A DNA stretch of 20,867 bases from contig CAOKJJ010000085.1 in NCBI GenBank assembly GCA_948468465.1, positions 1-20,867 on the forward strand, in the 5' to 3' direction. Below, piece by piece: positions 15,471-20,867 of this stretch. The notes beneath the pieces are model-generated. The model saw nothing but the letters and a program-made list of their open reading frames with translations, did not search any database and was not told the origin of the DNA. Source of the DNA: an uncultured Eubacterium sp. Lineage in GTDB: Bacteria > Bacillota_A > Clostridia > Lachnospirales > Lachnospiraceae. Position 1 is the stretch's first letter. Each line of letters starts with the position of its first letter. Made by a program: the position numbers and the translations under genes.

Positions 15471-16007
15471 CTAAATTTCTTTTTCCTGTACCGCTTCATC
15501 TGTCTGAACAGCTGCATCTTCCTCAACAACAACCGTTTCTGCAGATGCTTCCTGTACAGTTTCATTTGTCTGTACAGTTTCACTTTCCGCTGAAGCTTCT
15601 TCACTTGATTCATTCGGCTGAGCATCGTCTTCCACTGTTTCTTCTTTACTCGGTTTGACAAGCTTTGTTCCGCATTTGCTGCAGTAATCAGCATCCATAG
15701 GCATATCCTGACCACAGGAACTGCATTTTACCATACCTTTGATCTGTCCTAACTGCTGATTGAGTTCTTCCAGCACTTCCTGTGCATTTTTCACAAGCAG
15801 CATTTGCTCTTTGAACTCTTTTTCTTCATCATCCTGATGCGCATCATAATAAATTTTACCGATTTCTAAAAACAGTTTATTTAAATAATCCTGTTTTGCT
15901 CGTATTTCCATACGGATCCTGGCCAGTTCTGAAATATCTTTTGCTTTTTGTGTTGCATCTTTTGATACTGATACAATCGTATCTCCTAATTTATCGAACA
16001 GTTCCAT
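15471..16007 (-). CDS. Small zinc-ribbon protein with helical N-terminus and acidic repeat tail
   Basis: Function unknown. The ATG at 16007 gives 178 aa and is chosen because GGAAAGGAT lies 8 bases ahead; upstream in-frame GTG and ATG codons overlap that site. Residues 1-90 are amphipathic and probably coiled coil (ELARIRMEIRAKQDYLNKLF; EVLEELNQQLGQI). A zinc ribbon follows, with CSSC (C95, C98) and CSKC (C109, C112). The last 55 residues are Glu/Thr/Val/Gln-rich and contain an imperfect repeat (VQTNETVQE, VQTDEAVQE). There are no TM segments and no signal peptide. It is transcribed divergently from tyrS from its own promoter, upstream of metG. Zinc-ribbon proteins of this shape often act as cytoplasmic scaffolds, but nothing here fixes a role. 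Confidence 0.88.
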   Translation of the reverse strand: MELFDKLGDTIVSVSKDATQKAKDISELARIRMEIRAKQDYLNKLFLEIGKIYYDAHQDDEEKEFKEQMLLVKNAQEVLEELNQQLGQIKGMVKCSSCGQDMPMDADYCSKCGTKLVKPSKEETVEDDAQPNESSEEASAESETVQTNETVQEASAETVVVEEDAAVQTDEAVQEKEI

Positions 16008-16070
16008 GTTATCCATCCTTTCCACACTTCATTTATGAAATGTTATGTGTTACCGGCTTACTTATATGCC

Positions 16071-16099
16071 ATTATAATATGTGTATCCGTATTTTGCAA
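16071..16099 (-). promoter_or_regulatory. Promoter of the zinc-ribbon gene
   Basis: On the - strand TTGCAA (16094-16099), a 17-bp spacer and TATAAT (16071-16076), about 65 bases before the ATG at 16007. Confidence 0.6.
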
Positions 16100-16175
16100 T
16101 ATGAATTTACACGTTCAGAAAAGGTTATACTGTTATATATTCAATCTATCCTCCAATCTTTATTATTTAATATCC

Positions 16176-16198
16176 AATATTATATATTATATAATATT
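16176..16198. repeat. AT-only perfect inverted repeat in the divergent intergenic region
   Basis: AATATTATATA, a single T, then TATATAATATT: an 11-bp perfect inverted repeat with a 1-base centre, made only of A and T. It lies between the divergent promoters of the zinc-ribbon gene and tyrS. The rest of 16100-16296 is AT-rich with no supported gene. It could be a regulator site or merely low-complexity sequence. Confidence 0.6.
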
Positions 16199-16296
16199 AT
16201 TTGTCAACATTTAAAATTATGAAAAATATCTAATAAATCTAATATTCTGTACTTTGCTGCACATAATCTAAACTGCTGCACACCTTAAAATATATC

Positions 16297-16325
16297 TTGA
16301 CAATCGTTCCGTTACTGCATATAAT
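16297..16325 (+). promoter_or_regulatory. Consensus promoter of tyrS
   Basis: A perfect sigma-A promoter: TTGACA (16297-16302), 17 bp, TATAAT (16320-16325). The -10 lies inside a small perfect inverted repeat, TGCAT-ATA-ATGCA (16316-16328). It drives the T-box leader and tyrS. A strong constitutive promoter with control left to the leader is usual for T-box genes. Confidence 0.9.
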
Positions 16326-16344
16326 GCAAGATAATTAAATATAA

Positions 16345-16630
16345 AAATGCTGTGAACGGAACAAGTAATAATAAGCCAATACAAACAGAAAGTAACCGGC
16401 TGATGAGAGGTACATGGAATGCTTATTATGAATACATCCTGGAGCTTTGCACTGAATGACAGTAGGCTGCAACGGCTGACGCCCGTTATCGTGTTATAGT
16501 ATCATTTGATAGAAAAATAATATCAGATACTTAAAAAGGCAATTTGTGTGAATAAATTGTAAATGAAGGTGGTAACACGGGAAAATAAACTCGTCCTTGT
16601 CGGTTGAATAACCGATCAGGATGAGTTTTT
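16345..16630 (+). promoter_or_regulatory. Tyrosine-specific T-box leader
   Basis: An RNA leader that senses uncharged tRNA-Tyr and antiterminates tyrS transcription. Stem I features: AGAAAGTAACCGGCTGATGAGAGG (16388-16410 region) as the distal element, and the specifier loop GAA-TAC-ATCC with the Tyr codon UAC at 16433-16435, followed by TGGAGC. AGTAGG and the AACGG / CCGTT stem follow. The T-box AAGGTGGTAACACGGG lies at 16566-16581. Its bulge UGGUAAC starts with UGGU, able to pair with the ACCA end of tRNA-Tyr, although its last three bases are AAC rather than the common ACC. Helices AAGG/CCUU and ACGGG/CUCGU build the antiterminator, which shares bases with the terminator at 16588-16630. The 5' boundary is approximate. 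Confidence 0.93.
16588..16630 (+). terminator. T-box-controlled terminator ahead of tyrS
   Basis: A long stem, AACTCGTCCT...TCGGTT paired with AACCGA...AGGATGAGTT around GAAT, ending in TTTTT. Its 5' arm also forms the antiterminator with the T-box sequence, making the two folds mutually exclusive. Confidence 0.92.
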
Positions 16631-16678
16631 ATTATATTACCTTCAATCCAGAACAAATAACAGAAAGGATGAATTTAT

Positions 16679-17908
16679 ATGACATTATTTGATGAACTAA
16701 TGGCCCGCGGCCTGATTGCTCAGGTAACAGATGAATCAGAGATTAAAGATCTGATTAATAATGGAAAAGCTACTTTTTACATTGGTTTTGACCCAACTGC
16801 AGACAGCCTGCATGTAGGGCATTTTATGGCTTTGTGCCTGATGAAGCGTCTGCAGATGGCTGGCAATAAACCGATAGCCCTCATTGGCGGCGGTACCGCT
16901 ATGATTGGCGACCCATCCGGACGTACAGACATGCGGCAGATGATGACACCGGAAATTATTCAGCATAACTGTGACTGTTTTAAAAAACAGATGAGCCGTT
17001 TTATTGACTTTTCAGAAGACAAAGCAATGATGGTAAACAATGCCGATTGGCTGATGGATTTAAATTATATTGAAGTACTGCGCGAAGTCGGCGCTCACTT
17101 CAGTGTAAATCGTATGCTCACAGCGGAATGCTATAAACAAAGAATGGAAAAGGGCTTGAGCTTCTTAGAATTTAATTATATGATTATGCAAAGCTATGAT
17201 TTTTATACCTTATTCCAAAAATATGGATGTAATATGCAGTTTGGCGGAGACGATCAATGGAGCAATATGCTTGGCGGTACGGAACTAATCCGCCGTAAGC
17301 TTGGAAAAGATGCCTATGCTATGACAATAAATCTATTGTTAAATTCTGAAGGCAAGAAAATGGGTAAGACACAATCCGGAGCTGTATGGCTGGATCCAAA
17401 CAAAACATCACCGTTTGATTTTTACCAGTATTGGAGAAACGTATCAGATGCTGATGTACTCAAATGCCTGCGTATGCTCACTTTCCTTCCATTAGAGCAG
17501 ATAGATGAAATGGATCAATGGGAAGGAAATCAATTAAATATTGCCAAAGAAATTCTTGCTTTTGAATTAACAAAACTTGTTCACGGTGAACAGGAAGCCG
17601 AAAAAGCACAAAACGGTGCCCGTGCGTTATTTTCCGGTAAAGGAAATACAGCAGATATGCCATCGTTGGAATTATCTCCGGAAGATTTGAAAGATCATGC
17701 TATTGATCTTATTTCGCTGCTTGTAAAGACCGGACTCGTTTCCAGCCGCTCTGAAGGACGCCGCGCGATTGAACAGGGAGGCGTTTCCGTAAATAATGAA
17801 AAAATTACTGATATCAAGGCCATTTATACAGAAACTGATCTATCAGCTGATGAATTTATTATAAAACGCGGAAAAAAGAAATTTATGAAAATAGTATATC
17901 ATTCCTAA
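16679..17908 (+). CDS. tyrS: Tyrosyl-tRNA synthetase
   Basis: Charges tRNA-Tyr. The 409-residue length is typical of the bacterial TyrS form. Signatures: Y34 in [17 protein letters not shown], with HVGH at 45-48; tyrosine-pocket MQSYD at 170-174 and GGDDQW at 189-194; KMGKT at 227-231 as the KMSKS equivalent; and a C-terminal S4 RNA-binding domain from about 340 ([22 protein letters not shown]). AGAAAGGAT lies 9 bases before the ATG. Single-gene unit with a consensus promoter, Tyr T-box and strong terminator; the only large + strand gene here. The specifier codon UAC independently confirms the tyrosine identity. Confidence 0.99.
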   Translation: MTLFDELMARGLIAQVTDESEIKDLINNGKATFYIGFDPTADSLHVGHFMALCLMKRLQMAGNKPIALIGGGTAMIGDPSGRTDMRQMMTPEIIQHNCDCFKKQMSRFIDFSEDKAMMVNNADWLMDLNYIEVLREVGAHFSVNRMLTAECYKQRMEKGLSFLEFNYMIMQSYDFYTLFQKYGCNMQFGGDDQWSNMLGGTELIRRKLGKDAYAMTINLLLNSEGKKMGKTQSGAVWLDPNKTSPFDFYQYWRNVSDADVLKCLRMLTFLPLEQIDEMDQWEGNQLNIAKEILAFELTKLVHGEQEAEKAQNGARALFSGKGNTADMPSLELSPEDLKDHAIDLISLLVKTGLVSSRSEGRRAIEQGGVSVNNEKITDIKAIYTETDLSADEFIIKRGKKKFMKIVYHS

Positions 17909-17909
17909 T

Positions 17910-17955
17910 AAAAAAATTCAGGCTGTAAATAATTTTTGACAGCCTGAATTTTTTT
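17910..17955. terminator. Bidirectional terminator between tyrS and the PadR-linked gene
   Basis: A 17-bp perfect stem (17910-17926 with 17939-17955; core TTCAGGCTGT / ACAGCCTGAA), flanked by A and T runs on both sides, with a 12-base loop. It lies between convergent genes and can serve both strands. Confidence 0.95.
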
Positions 17956-17963
17956 ATTGTGCA

Positions 17964-19028
17964 TTATTGTACAATTTTATCAGAATCTATGATTTTACAA
18001 ATCACATCGTAAATAATGCCTGCAAATGGCCAAATTACCCATGTAATGCCCCATTTTCCGCTTACAATGCTCCATACTAAATATGTTATGACAATAACAG
18101 GCCAGTAAATGGCAGCTATAATATCTTCTATCTTTTTCGCTGACTTTTTTTTTTCTGAAAATTCTTTTTCCTGAAGAATGACTTTAAATGCTTCTTCTTC
18201 CATTCCAGCGGTAATAAACAAACATACTGCTATACCGACAGTCACCATCAATAGTGCTACACATACTATAACAGGAAACTCATTTTCAGTAATTAATGAA
18301 ACAAAAATTAACGGTATCACAGAAACAATACAAAGCATAACACCTGCTATAATTTTAGAAGTAAACTTTCTCTTTTTTGATTCCCAAACATAATAAATTT
18401 TTTGTTCATATGCGGCATTAAGTACAAAACATTCTTTTTTTAAATATTCGAATTGATCCATCTTCATACCGGCTGAAATAAATAATCCAACTGCACAGGC
18501 TACCATGCACAGTAAAACCGTAACGCCAACACCTGCTATAACGCCATCTGAAATAACTGACGTTAAAGACTGCATACCTGCTAAAAGTATAATCGAAATC
18601 GGAGAACAAATACATAAAAATACTCCAGACGCTATTTTACTTGCTGACTGCTTTACAACAAATAAATATTCATCTGCTTCCAGATCTGATACATGTCTCT
18701 TTTCATATCTGTCATCTCTTATTTCTTCCTGTTTTATAAAATCCTCTTCTGTAAACAATTTTTCTTTATCGTCGTTTTCATTCACATCATTTTCATCCAC
18801 ACTATTTTCATGAACATCAGCTATTCCTAATTCTTCGATTAATTCCTGAATATTTCCAAATTCAGAAATTACAATGCCAATCGCTTCATTTTGCATTTTC
18901 CCTTCAGATAACAGTTCATTATATTTATCTTCCATCATTTCCATAAGGTCTTCTTTTGCCCTCAATACTTCAGGAGTCTGAGGCAAATTAATAAACATAT
19001 TATCCAGATAATTCGATATAGTTTCCAT
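17964..19028 (-). CDS. PadR-linked membrane protein with permease-prefix-like (HAAS/DUF1700-type) N-terminus
   Basis: A 354-residue membrane protein of unknown function. Residues 1-70 resemble the helical permease-prefix / DUF1700-type domain commonly encoded next to PadR regulators (ETISNYLDNMFINLP, then AKEDLMEMMEDKYNELLSEG, then GNIQELIEELG). A low-complexity acidic linker follows (73-100). Then come two similar TM hairpin modules, residues about 128-200 and 222-290: ASGVFLCICSPISIILLA parallels IAGVMLCIVSVIPLIFVS, and GLFISAGM parallels CLFITAGM. A last pair of TM segments is at about 305-345. AAAGGAG precedes the ATG, 14 bases after padR. It is probably repressed by that PadR. No transporter ATPase is nearby, and no catalytic motif was seen. 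The PadR pairing suggests an envelope-stress or peptide-response role (inference). Confidence 0.85.
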   Translation of the reverse strand: METISNYLDNMFINLPQTPEVLRAKEDLMEMMEDKYNELLSEGKMQNEAIGIVISEFGNIQELIEELGIADVHENSVDENDVNENDDKEKLFTEEDFIKQEEIRDDRYEKRHVSDLEADEYLFVVKQSASKIASGVFLCICSPISIILLAGMQSLTSVISDGVIAGVGVTVLLCMVACAVGLFISAGMKMDQFEYLKKECFVLNAAYEQKIYYVWESKKRKFTSKIIAGVMLCIVSVIPLIFVSLITENEFPVIVCVALLMVTVGIAVCLFITAGMEEEAFKVILQEKEFSEKKKSAKKIEDIIAAIYWPVIVITYLVWSIVSGKWGITWVIWPFAGIIYDVICKIIDSDKIVQ

Positions 19029-19042
19029 ACTGTCACTCCTTT

Positions 19043-19393
19043 TTAACTGCTAACTGTTCCATCATAATCTATAACTGCCGCAAATTTATCCACAAGTTCT
19101 TTTACTTCAAACCATTCCCTGCATTTTGCAGCATAATGAGAACATCCCTCTTTTGTAATGTGATAATATACCCTTTTTTTTCCATTTGTTTTGCTTCCTG
19201 CATAAGAAGTAATGTAACCAGCCTTTTCAAGCCTGGTAAACGCTGAATATAGCGTAGTTTCCTTTATTACATATTTCTCTTCTGATATTTTACGAATTTG
19301 CTTAGATATTTCATATCCATAAGAATCATTATGCAGCAACAGATTTAAAATGATAATATCCGTATATCCACGAATAACATCATTACTGATCAA
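19043..19393 (-). CDS. PadR-family transcriptional repressor
   Basis: A 116-residue winged-helix regulator. The PadR pattern is clear: IILNLLLHNDSYGYEISKQI (14-33), then the recognition region ETTLYSAFTRLEKAGYI (45-61) and the wing SKTNGKKRVYYHITKEG (67-83), ending with a short dimerisation helix. The start is TTG at 19393, chosen because GGAGG lies 7 bases before it; no ATG fits. It is the first gene of a two-gene unit with the membrane protein. Two matched inverted repeats over its promoter suggest autorepression. The inducer is unknown. Confidence 0.95.
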   Translation of the reverse strand: MISNDVIRGYTDIIILNLLLHNDSYGYEISKQIRKISEEKYVIKETTLYSAFTRLEKAGYITSYAGSKTNGKKRVYYHITKEGCSHYAAKCREWFEVKELVDKFAAVIDYDGTVSS

Positions 19394-19461
19394 TGAATCA
19401 CCTCCTCAATGTCAAACACATGAATACTATAAATATATTTTTATATGAAAGATTGATTTAT

Positions 19462-19486
19462 AATTACTATGTCTGTTGAAGTAGTT
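19462..19486. promoter_or_regulatory. Candidate PadR operator, promoter-downstream copy
   Basis: A 25-bp site with half-sites AATTACT and AGTAGTT around an 11-base centre ATGTCTGTTGA. It overlaps the -10 and the expected start of transcription of padR. It shares the same layout and spacing with the second copy at 19494-19518; the two centres are 32 bp apart, about three helical turns. Confidence 0.6.
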
Positions 19487-19512
19487 ATATCACAATTACT
19501 ACGTCAGGTCAA
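19484..19512 (-). promoter_or_regulatory. padR promoter
   Basis: On the - strand TTGACC (19507-19512), a 17-bp spacer and TATAAC (19484-19489), the hexamer preceded by TGTGA. Both hexamers are overlapped by the two inverted repeats. Confidence 0.75.
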
Positions 19513-19518
19513 GTAATT
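19494..19518. promoter_or_regulatory. Candidate PadR operator, -35 copy
   Basis: A 25-bp site with perfect half-sites AATTACT and AGTAATT around ACGTCAGGTCA. It covers the -35 hexamer of the padR promoter. It matches the copy at 19462-19486 in most positions. Confidence 0.6.
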
Positions 19519-19544
19519 TTTATAAGAATTCAAATATTTTAGCA

Positions 19545-19576
19545 TAAAAAAACGCAATAGCATGAGCTAAAGCGTT
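19545..19576 (-). terminator. Terminator after the first tRNA-Cys
   Basis: On the - strand AACGC, TAGC, a short loop, GCTA and GCGTT form a stem with internal TT/TT mismatches, followed by TTTTTTT. It separates the tRNA from the padR promoter. Confidence 0.85.
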
Positions 19577-19604
19577 AAAAAAGTCAATATATAAATATAA
19601 ATAA

Positions 19605-19676
19605 AGGCGTCGGCCGGATTTGAACCGGCGGATAAGGGTGTTGCAGACCCGTGCCTTACCACTTGGCTACGACGCC
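19605..19676 (-). tRNA. tRNA-Cys (anticodon GCA)
   Basis: A full cloverleaf: acceptor GGCGTCG / CGACGCC, D arm GCC...GGC, anticodon loop CTGCAAC with anticodon GCA, variable loop TATCC, T arm GCCGG-TTCAAAT-CCGGC, and discriminator U73 as expected for tRNA-Cys. CCA is not encoded. Position 27-43 is a C-U mismatch at the top of the anticodon stem. It has its own promoter and terminator. Confidence 0.97.
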
Positions 19677-19697
19677 TTACTGAATTATTACTCAAGT

Positions 19698-19726
19698 ATT
19701 ATAACATCTTATTTTACATACGTCAA
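19698..19726 (-). promoter_or_regulatory. Promoter of the first tRNA-Cys
   Basis: On the - strand TTGACG (19721-19726), 17 bp, TATAAT (19698-19703) with a TG one base before the hexamer. It ends about 20 bases before the tRNA 5' end. A strong stable-RNA promoter. Confidence 0.88.
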
Positions 19727-19748
19727 GTACTATTTTCAAAATAACAAA

Positions 19749-20639
19749 TTAAAATAGCAAATTAATAAATCCCATCATAACACCTAATAAACCGCCAAAC
19801 CAAACAAGAGCATTTAGTTCTTTTTTAGATATTTCCATTATCATATTTTCTAATTCATTAAAATTATATGCATTAATTTTATTTTCTATGATTTGCTGTA
19901 TATTTAATGTAGACAAAAAAGTTCCAAATTTATTTTGCAAAAACTCAAGATATTTATTCCATATCATATTTTTCAGATCAGGTACATGATCTTCCAAAGC
20001 AATAACTGCAGCAGAAACTGGCTGATCTAAACATTCGCTGTATTTTAGATTCATAAATTGCTCAATCGTTTCTTTTCCATGTTCACTGATTAGTTGTTCT
20101 GCCTTCGAAATCATATCCTCCTGAGCCGAAATTAAGGCTTTTTTACCTAATTTATAGAGAAAGGGATGCATGTTGTCTTTTAATGAAGAAATGGCCTGTA
20201 TGATCAATTTACGGGCTAATTCTTCCTCCTGACATTTCTTAATCATATAGTTACTAATTACATCAACCATTTTAGATTCTGAAATATTTGCCCAATCTTC
20301 TAAATCATATTTCTGAAGCAATTGTTCAAAAGTCAAATCCGTTGATTTCCAGAAACTCAGTATTTGATCATATTTCTTTTCATATGCTTCTTTCATTTGA
20401 TCAGATGCTAATGCAGACAATATGGTTTTCTGGTCTAATATATAACTCGTAATAACCTTGGAAATTGCCTGTGCGATTCTTGTTTTTTCTTTTGGAATTA
20501 ATCCAGGAGTAAATGGTATCCGCACTCCTGCGATCTTAATTTCGTTATATGGACGAAACAGCATCTTGATTGCCAGACTATTTGTAATAAGTCCAATGAA
20601 TCCTCCTATGATCGGAGCCATAATCACTTGTAAATTCAC
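19749..20639 (-). CDS. DUF445 family membrane protein (YheB-like)
   Basis: A protein of about 296 residues with an unknown role. The N-terminal part has the DUF445 signature GGFIGLITNSLAIKMLFRPY, then RIPFTPGLIPKEKTRIA. A long helical middle follows, and a C-terminal hydrophobic segment (LVWFGGLLGVMMGFINLLF) gives one TM at each end with a large soluble section between. I prefer the GTG start at 20639: AAAGAAGTGAT, close to the full anti-16S match, sits 4 bases upstream, whereas the ATG at 20660 has no ribosome binding site. Some family members are linked to spore or envelope functions, but no activity is established that I can state. It lies alone between two tRNA-Cys genes. Confidence 0.9.
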   Translation of the reverse strand: MNLQVIMAPIIGGFIGLITNSLAIKMLFRPYNEIKIAGVRIPFTPGLIPKEKTRIAQAISKVITSYILDQKTILSALASDQMKEAYEKKYDQILSFWKSTDLTFEQLLQKYDLEDWANISESKMVDVISNYMIKKCQEEELARKLIIQAISSLKDNMHPFLYKLGKKALISAQEDMISKAEQLISEHGKETIEQFMNLKYSECLDQPVSAAVIALEDHVPDLKNMIWNKYLEFLQNKFGTFLSTLNIQQIIENKINAYNFNELENMIMEISKKELNALVWFGGLLGVMMGFINLLF

Positions 20640-20687
20640 ATTTATCACTTCTTTTATCATTTAATAATATGGTTTTGTTTATATGAA

Positions 20688-20718
20688 AAAACTCTAAGGC
20701 AAAATGCCTTAGAGTTTT
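20688..20718 (-). terminator. Terminator after the second tRNA-Cys
   Basis: A 14-bp perfect stem, AAAACTCTAAGGCA (20688-20701) and TGCCTTAGAGTTTT (20705-20718), with loop AAA, followed on the - strand by TTTTTT overlapping the stem end. It closes the tRNA-Glu / tRNA-Cys unit. Confidence 0.92.
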
Positions 20719-20720
20719 AG

Positions 20721-20791
20721 AGGCGACAATCGGATTTGAACCGATGATAAGGGTGTTGCAGACCCGTGCCTTACCCCTTGGCTATGTCGCC
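20721..20791 (-). tRNA. tRNA-Cys (anticodon GCA), second copy
   Basis: A full cloverleaf: acceptor GGCGACA / TGTCGCC, D arm with AAGGGGTAA, anticodon loop CTGCAAC with GCA, T arm ATCGG-TTCAAAT-CCGAT, discriminator U73, no encoded CCA. The anticodon arm is identical to the first copy, including the C27-U43 mismatch, but the acceptor and T arms differ. It is probably co-transcribed with the tRNA-Glu 25 bases upstream. Confidence 0.96.
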
Positions 20792-20815
20792 ATATCATAT
20801 AATTTATTTACCCAA

Positions 20816-20867
20816 TGACCCCAACGAGAATCGAACTCGTGTTACCGCCGTGAAAGGGCGATGTCTT
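20816..20867 (-). tRNA. tRNA-Glu (anticodon UUC), 3' part only
   Basis: The window ends inside this gene. Visible parts: anticodon arm TCGCC-CTTTCAC-GGCGG with anticodon TTC (20852-20854), T arm ACGAG-TTCGATT-CTCGT, 3' acceptor strand TGGGGTC and discriminator A. The D arm is cut by the window edge. CCA is not encoded. Confidence 0.92.

Noticed and set aside
15461..15715. An 84-codon Lys/Gln/Arg-rich - strand frame overlapping the zinc-ribbon gene
   Set aside because: A shifted-frame shadow of the acidic repeat tail; the zinc-ribbon frame carries the Cys motifs and the ribosome binding site.
16100..16296. Search for a small gene or RNA in the divergent zinc-ribbon/tyrS spacer
   Set aside because: Only AT-rich sequence and one inverted repeat are visible; no frame with a ribosome binding site and no structured RNA beyond the T-box further right.
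19086..19094. A perfect DnaA box TTATCCACA
   Set aside because: A single isolated copy inside padR coding sequence. No cluster of boxes and no adjacent dnaA gene, so no case for an origin here.
19605..20791. tRNA-flanked segment as an integrated mobile element
   Set aside because: No integrase, transposase or phage gene. The shared stretch is explained by tRNA conservation, and the tRNA ends differ.

Overview
The window looks like chromosomal DNA of a spore-forming, AT-rich Bacillota, most likely of the Lachnospiraceae / Clostridium cluster XIVa type. This rests on strong AAGGAGG ribosome binding sites, GTG and TTG starts, a tyrosine T-box leader, a standalone 2[4Fe-4S] ferredoxin, SpmB and SpoIID-like sporulation proteins, and the origin-proximal Bacillota gene order rpsF-ssb-rpsR ... 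gdpP-rplI-dnaB. No rRNA, CRISPR array, transposase, integrase or phage gene was seen. The species assignment is inference.

Layout, left to right. Positions 39-267 hold a ferredoxin gene on the + strand and its terminator. From 300 to 16007 every protein gene is on the - strand, so transcription runs from high to low coordinates. In transcription order these are: a zinc-ribbon protein; metG and a terminator; tatD; rsmA; a SpoIID-like protein; spmB; a Sir2 deacylase; a DUF951 protein; a promoter and S6:S18-type leader; rpsF-ssb-rpsR and a terminator; a cluster of DHH phosphoesterase, three-TM ectodomain protein, gdpP and rplI joined by 4-base overlaps, with dnaB 5 bases further on; and a MerR-like regulator with its own promoter. 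From 16297 to 17955 lies a + strand unit: consensus promoter, Tyr-specific T-box, tyrS and a bidirectional terminator. From 17964 to the end the - strand carries a PadR regulator with its membrane-protein partner, tRNA-Cys, a DUF445 membrane protein, a second tRNA-Cys, and the 3' part of a tRNA-Glu.

How the genes work together. Most of the window is information processing: helicase, SSB, ribosomal proteins S6, S18 and L9, rRNA dimethylation, two aminoacyl-tRNA synthetases and tRNAs. The most interesting protein cluster is 2970-7716. A soluble NrnA/Pde2-like DHH protein and the membrane c-di-AMP phosphodiesterase GdpP lie either side of a membrane-anchored protein of unknown function. This could be a complete c-di-AMP to pApA to AMP turnover module with an extracytoplasmic partner (inference).

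The clearest regulatory signals are two matched 25-bp inverted repeats, 32 bp apart, that straddle the padR promoter; a palindrome filling the spacer of the merR-like promoter; the Tyr T-box; and the rpsF leader hairpin. I found no obviously new multi-gene defence or mobile system. The candidates for novelty are the DHH/ectodomain/GdpP cluster, the PadR-controlled duplicated membrane protein, and the MerR-like protein with a basic tail.
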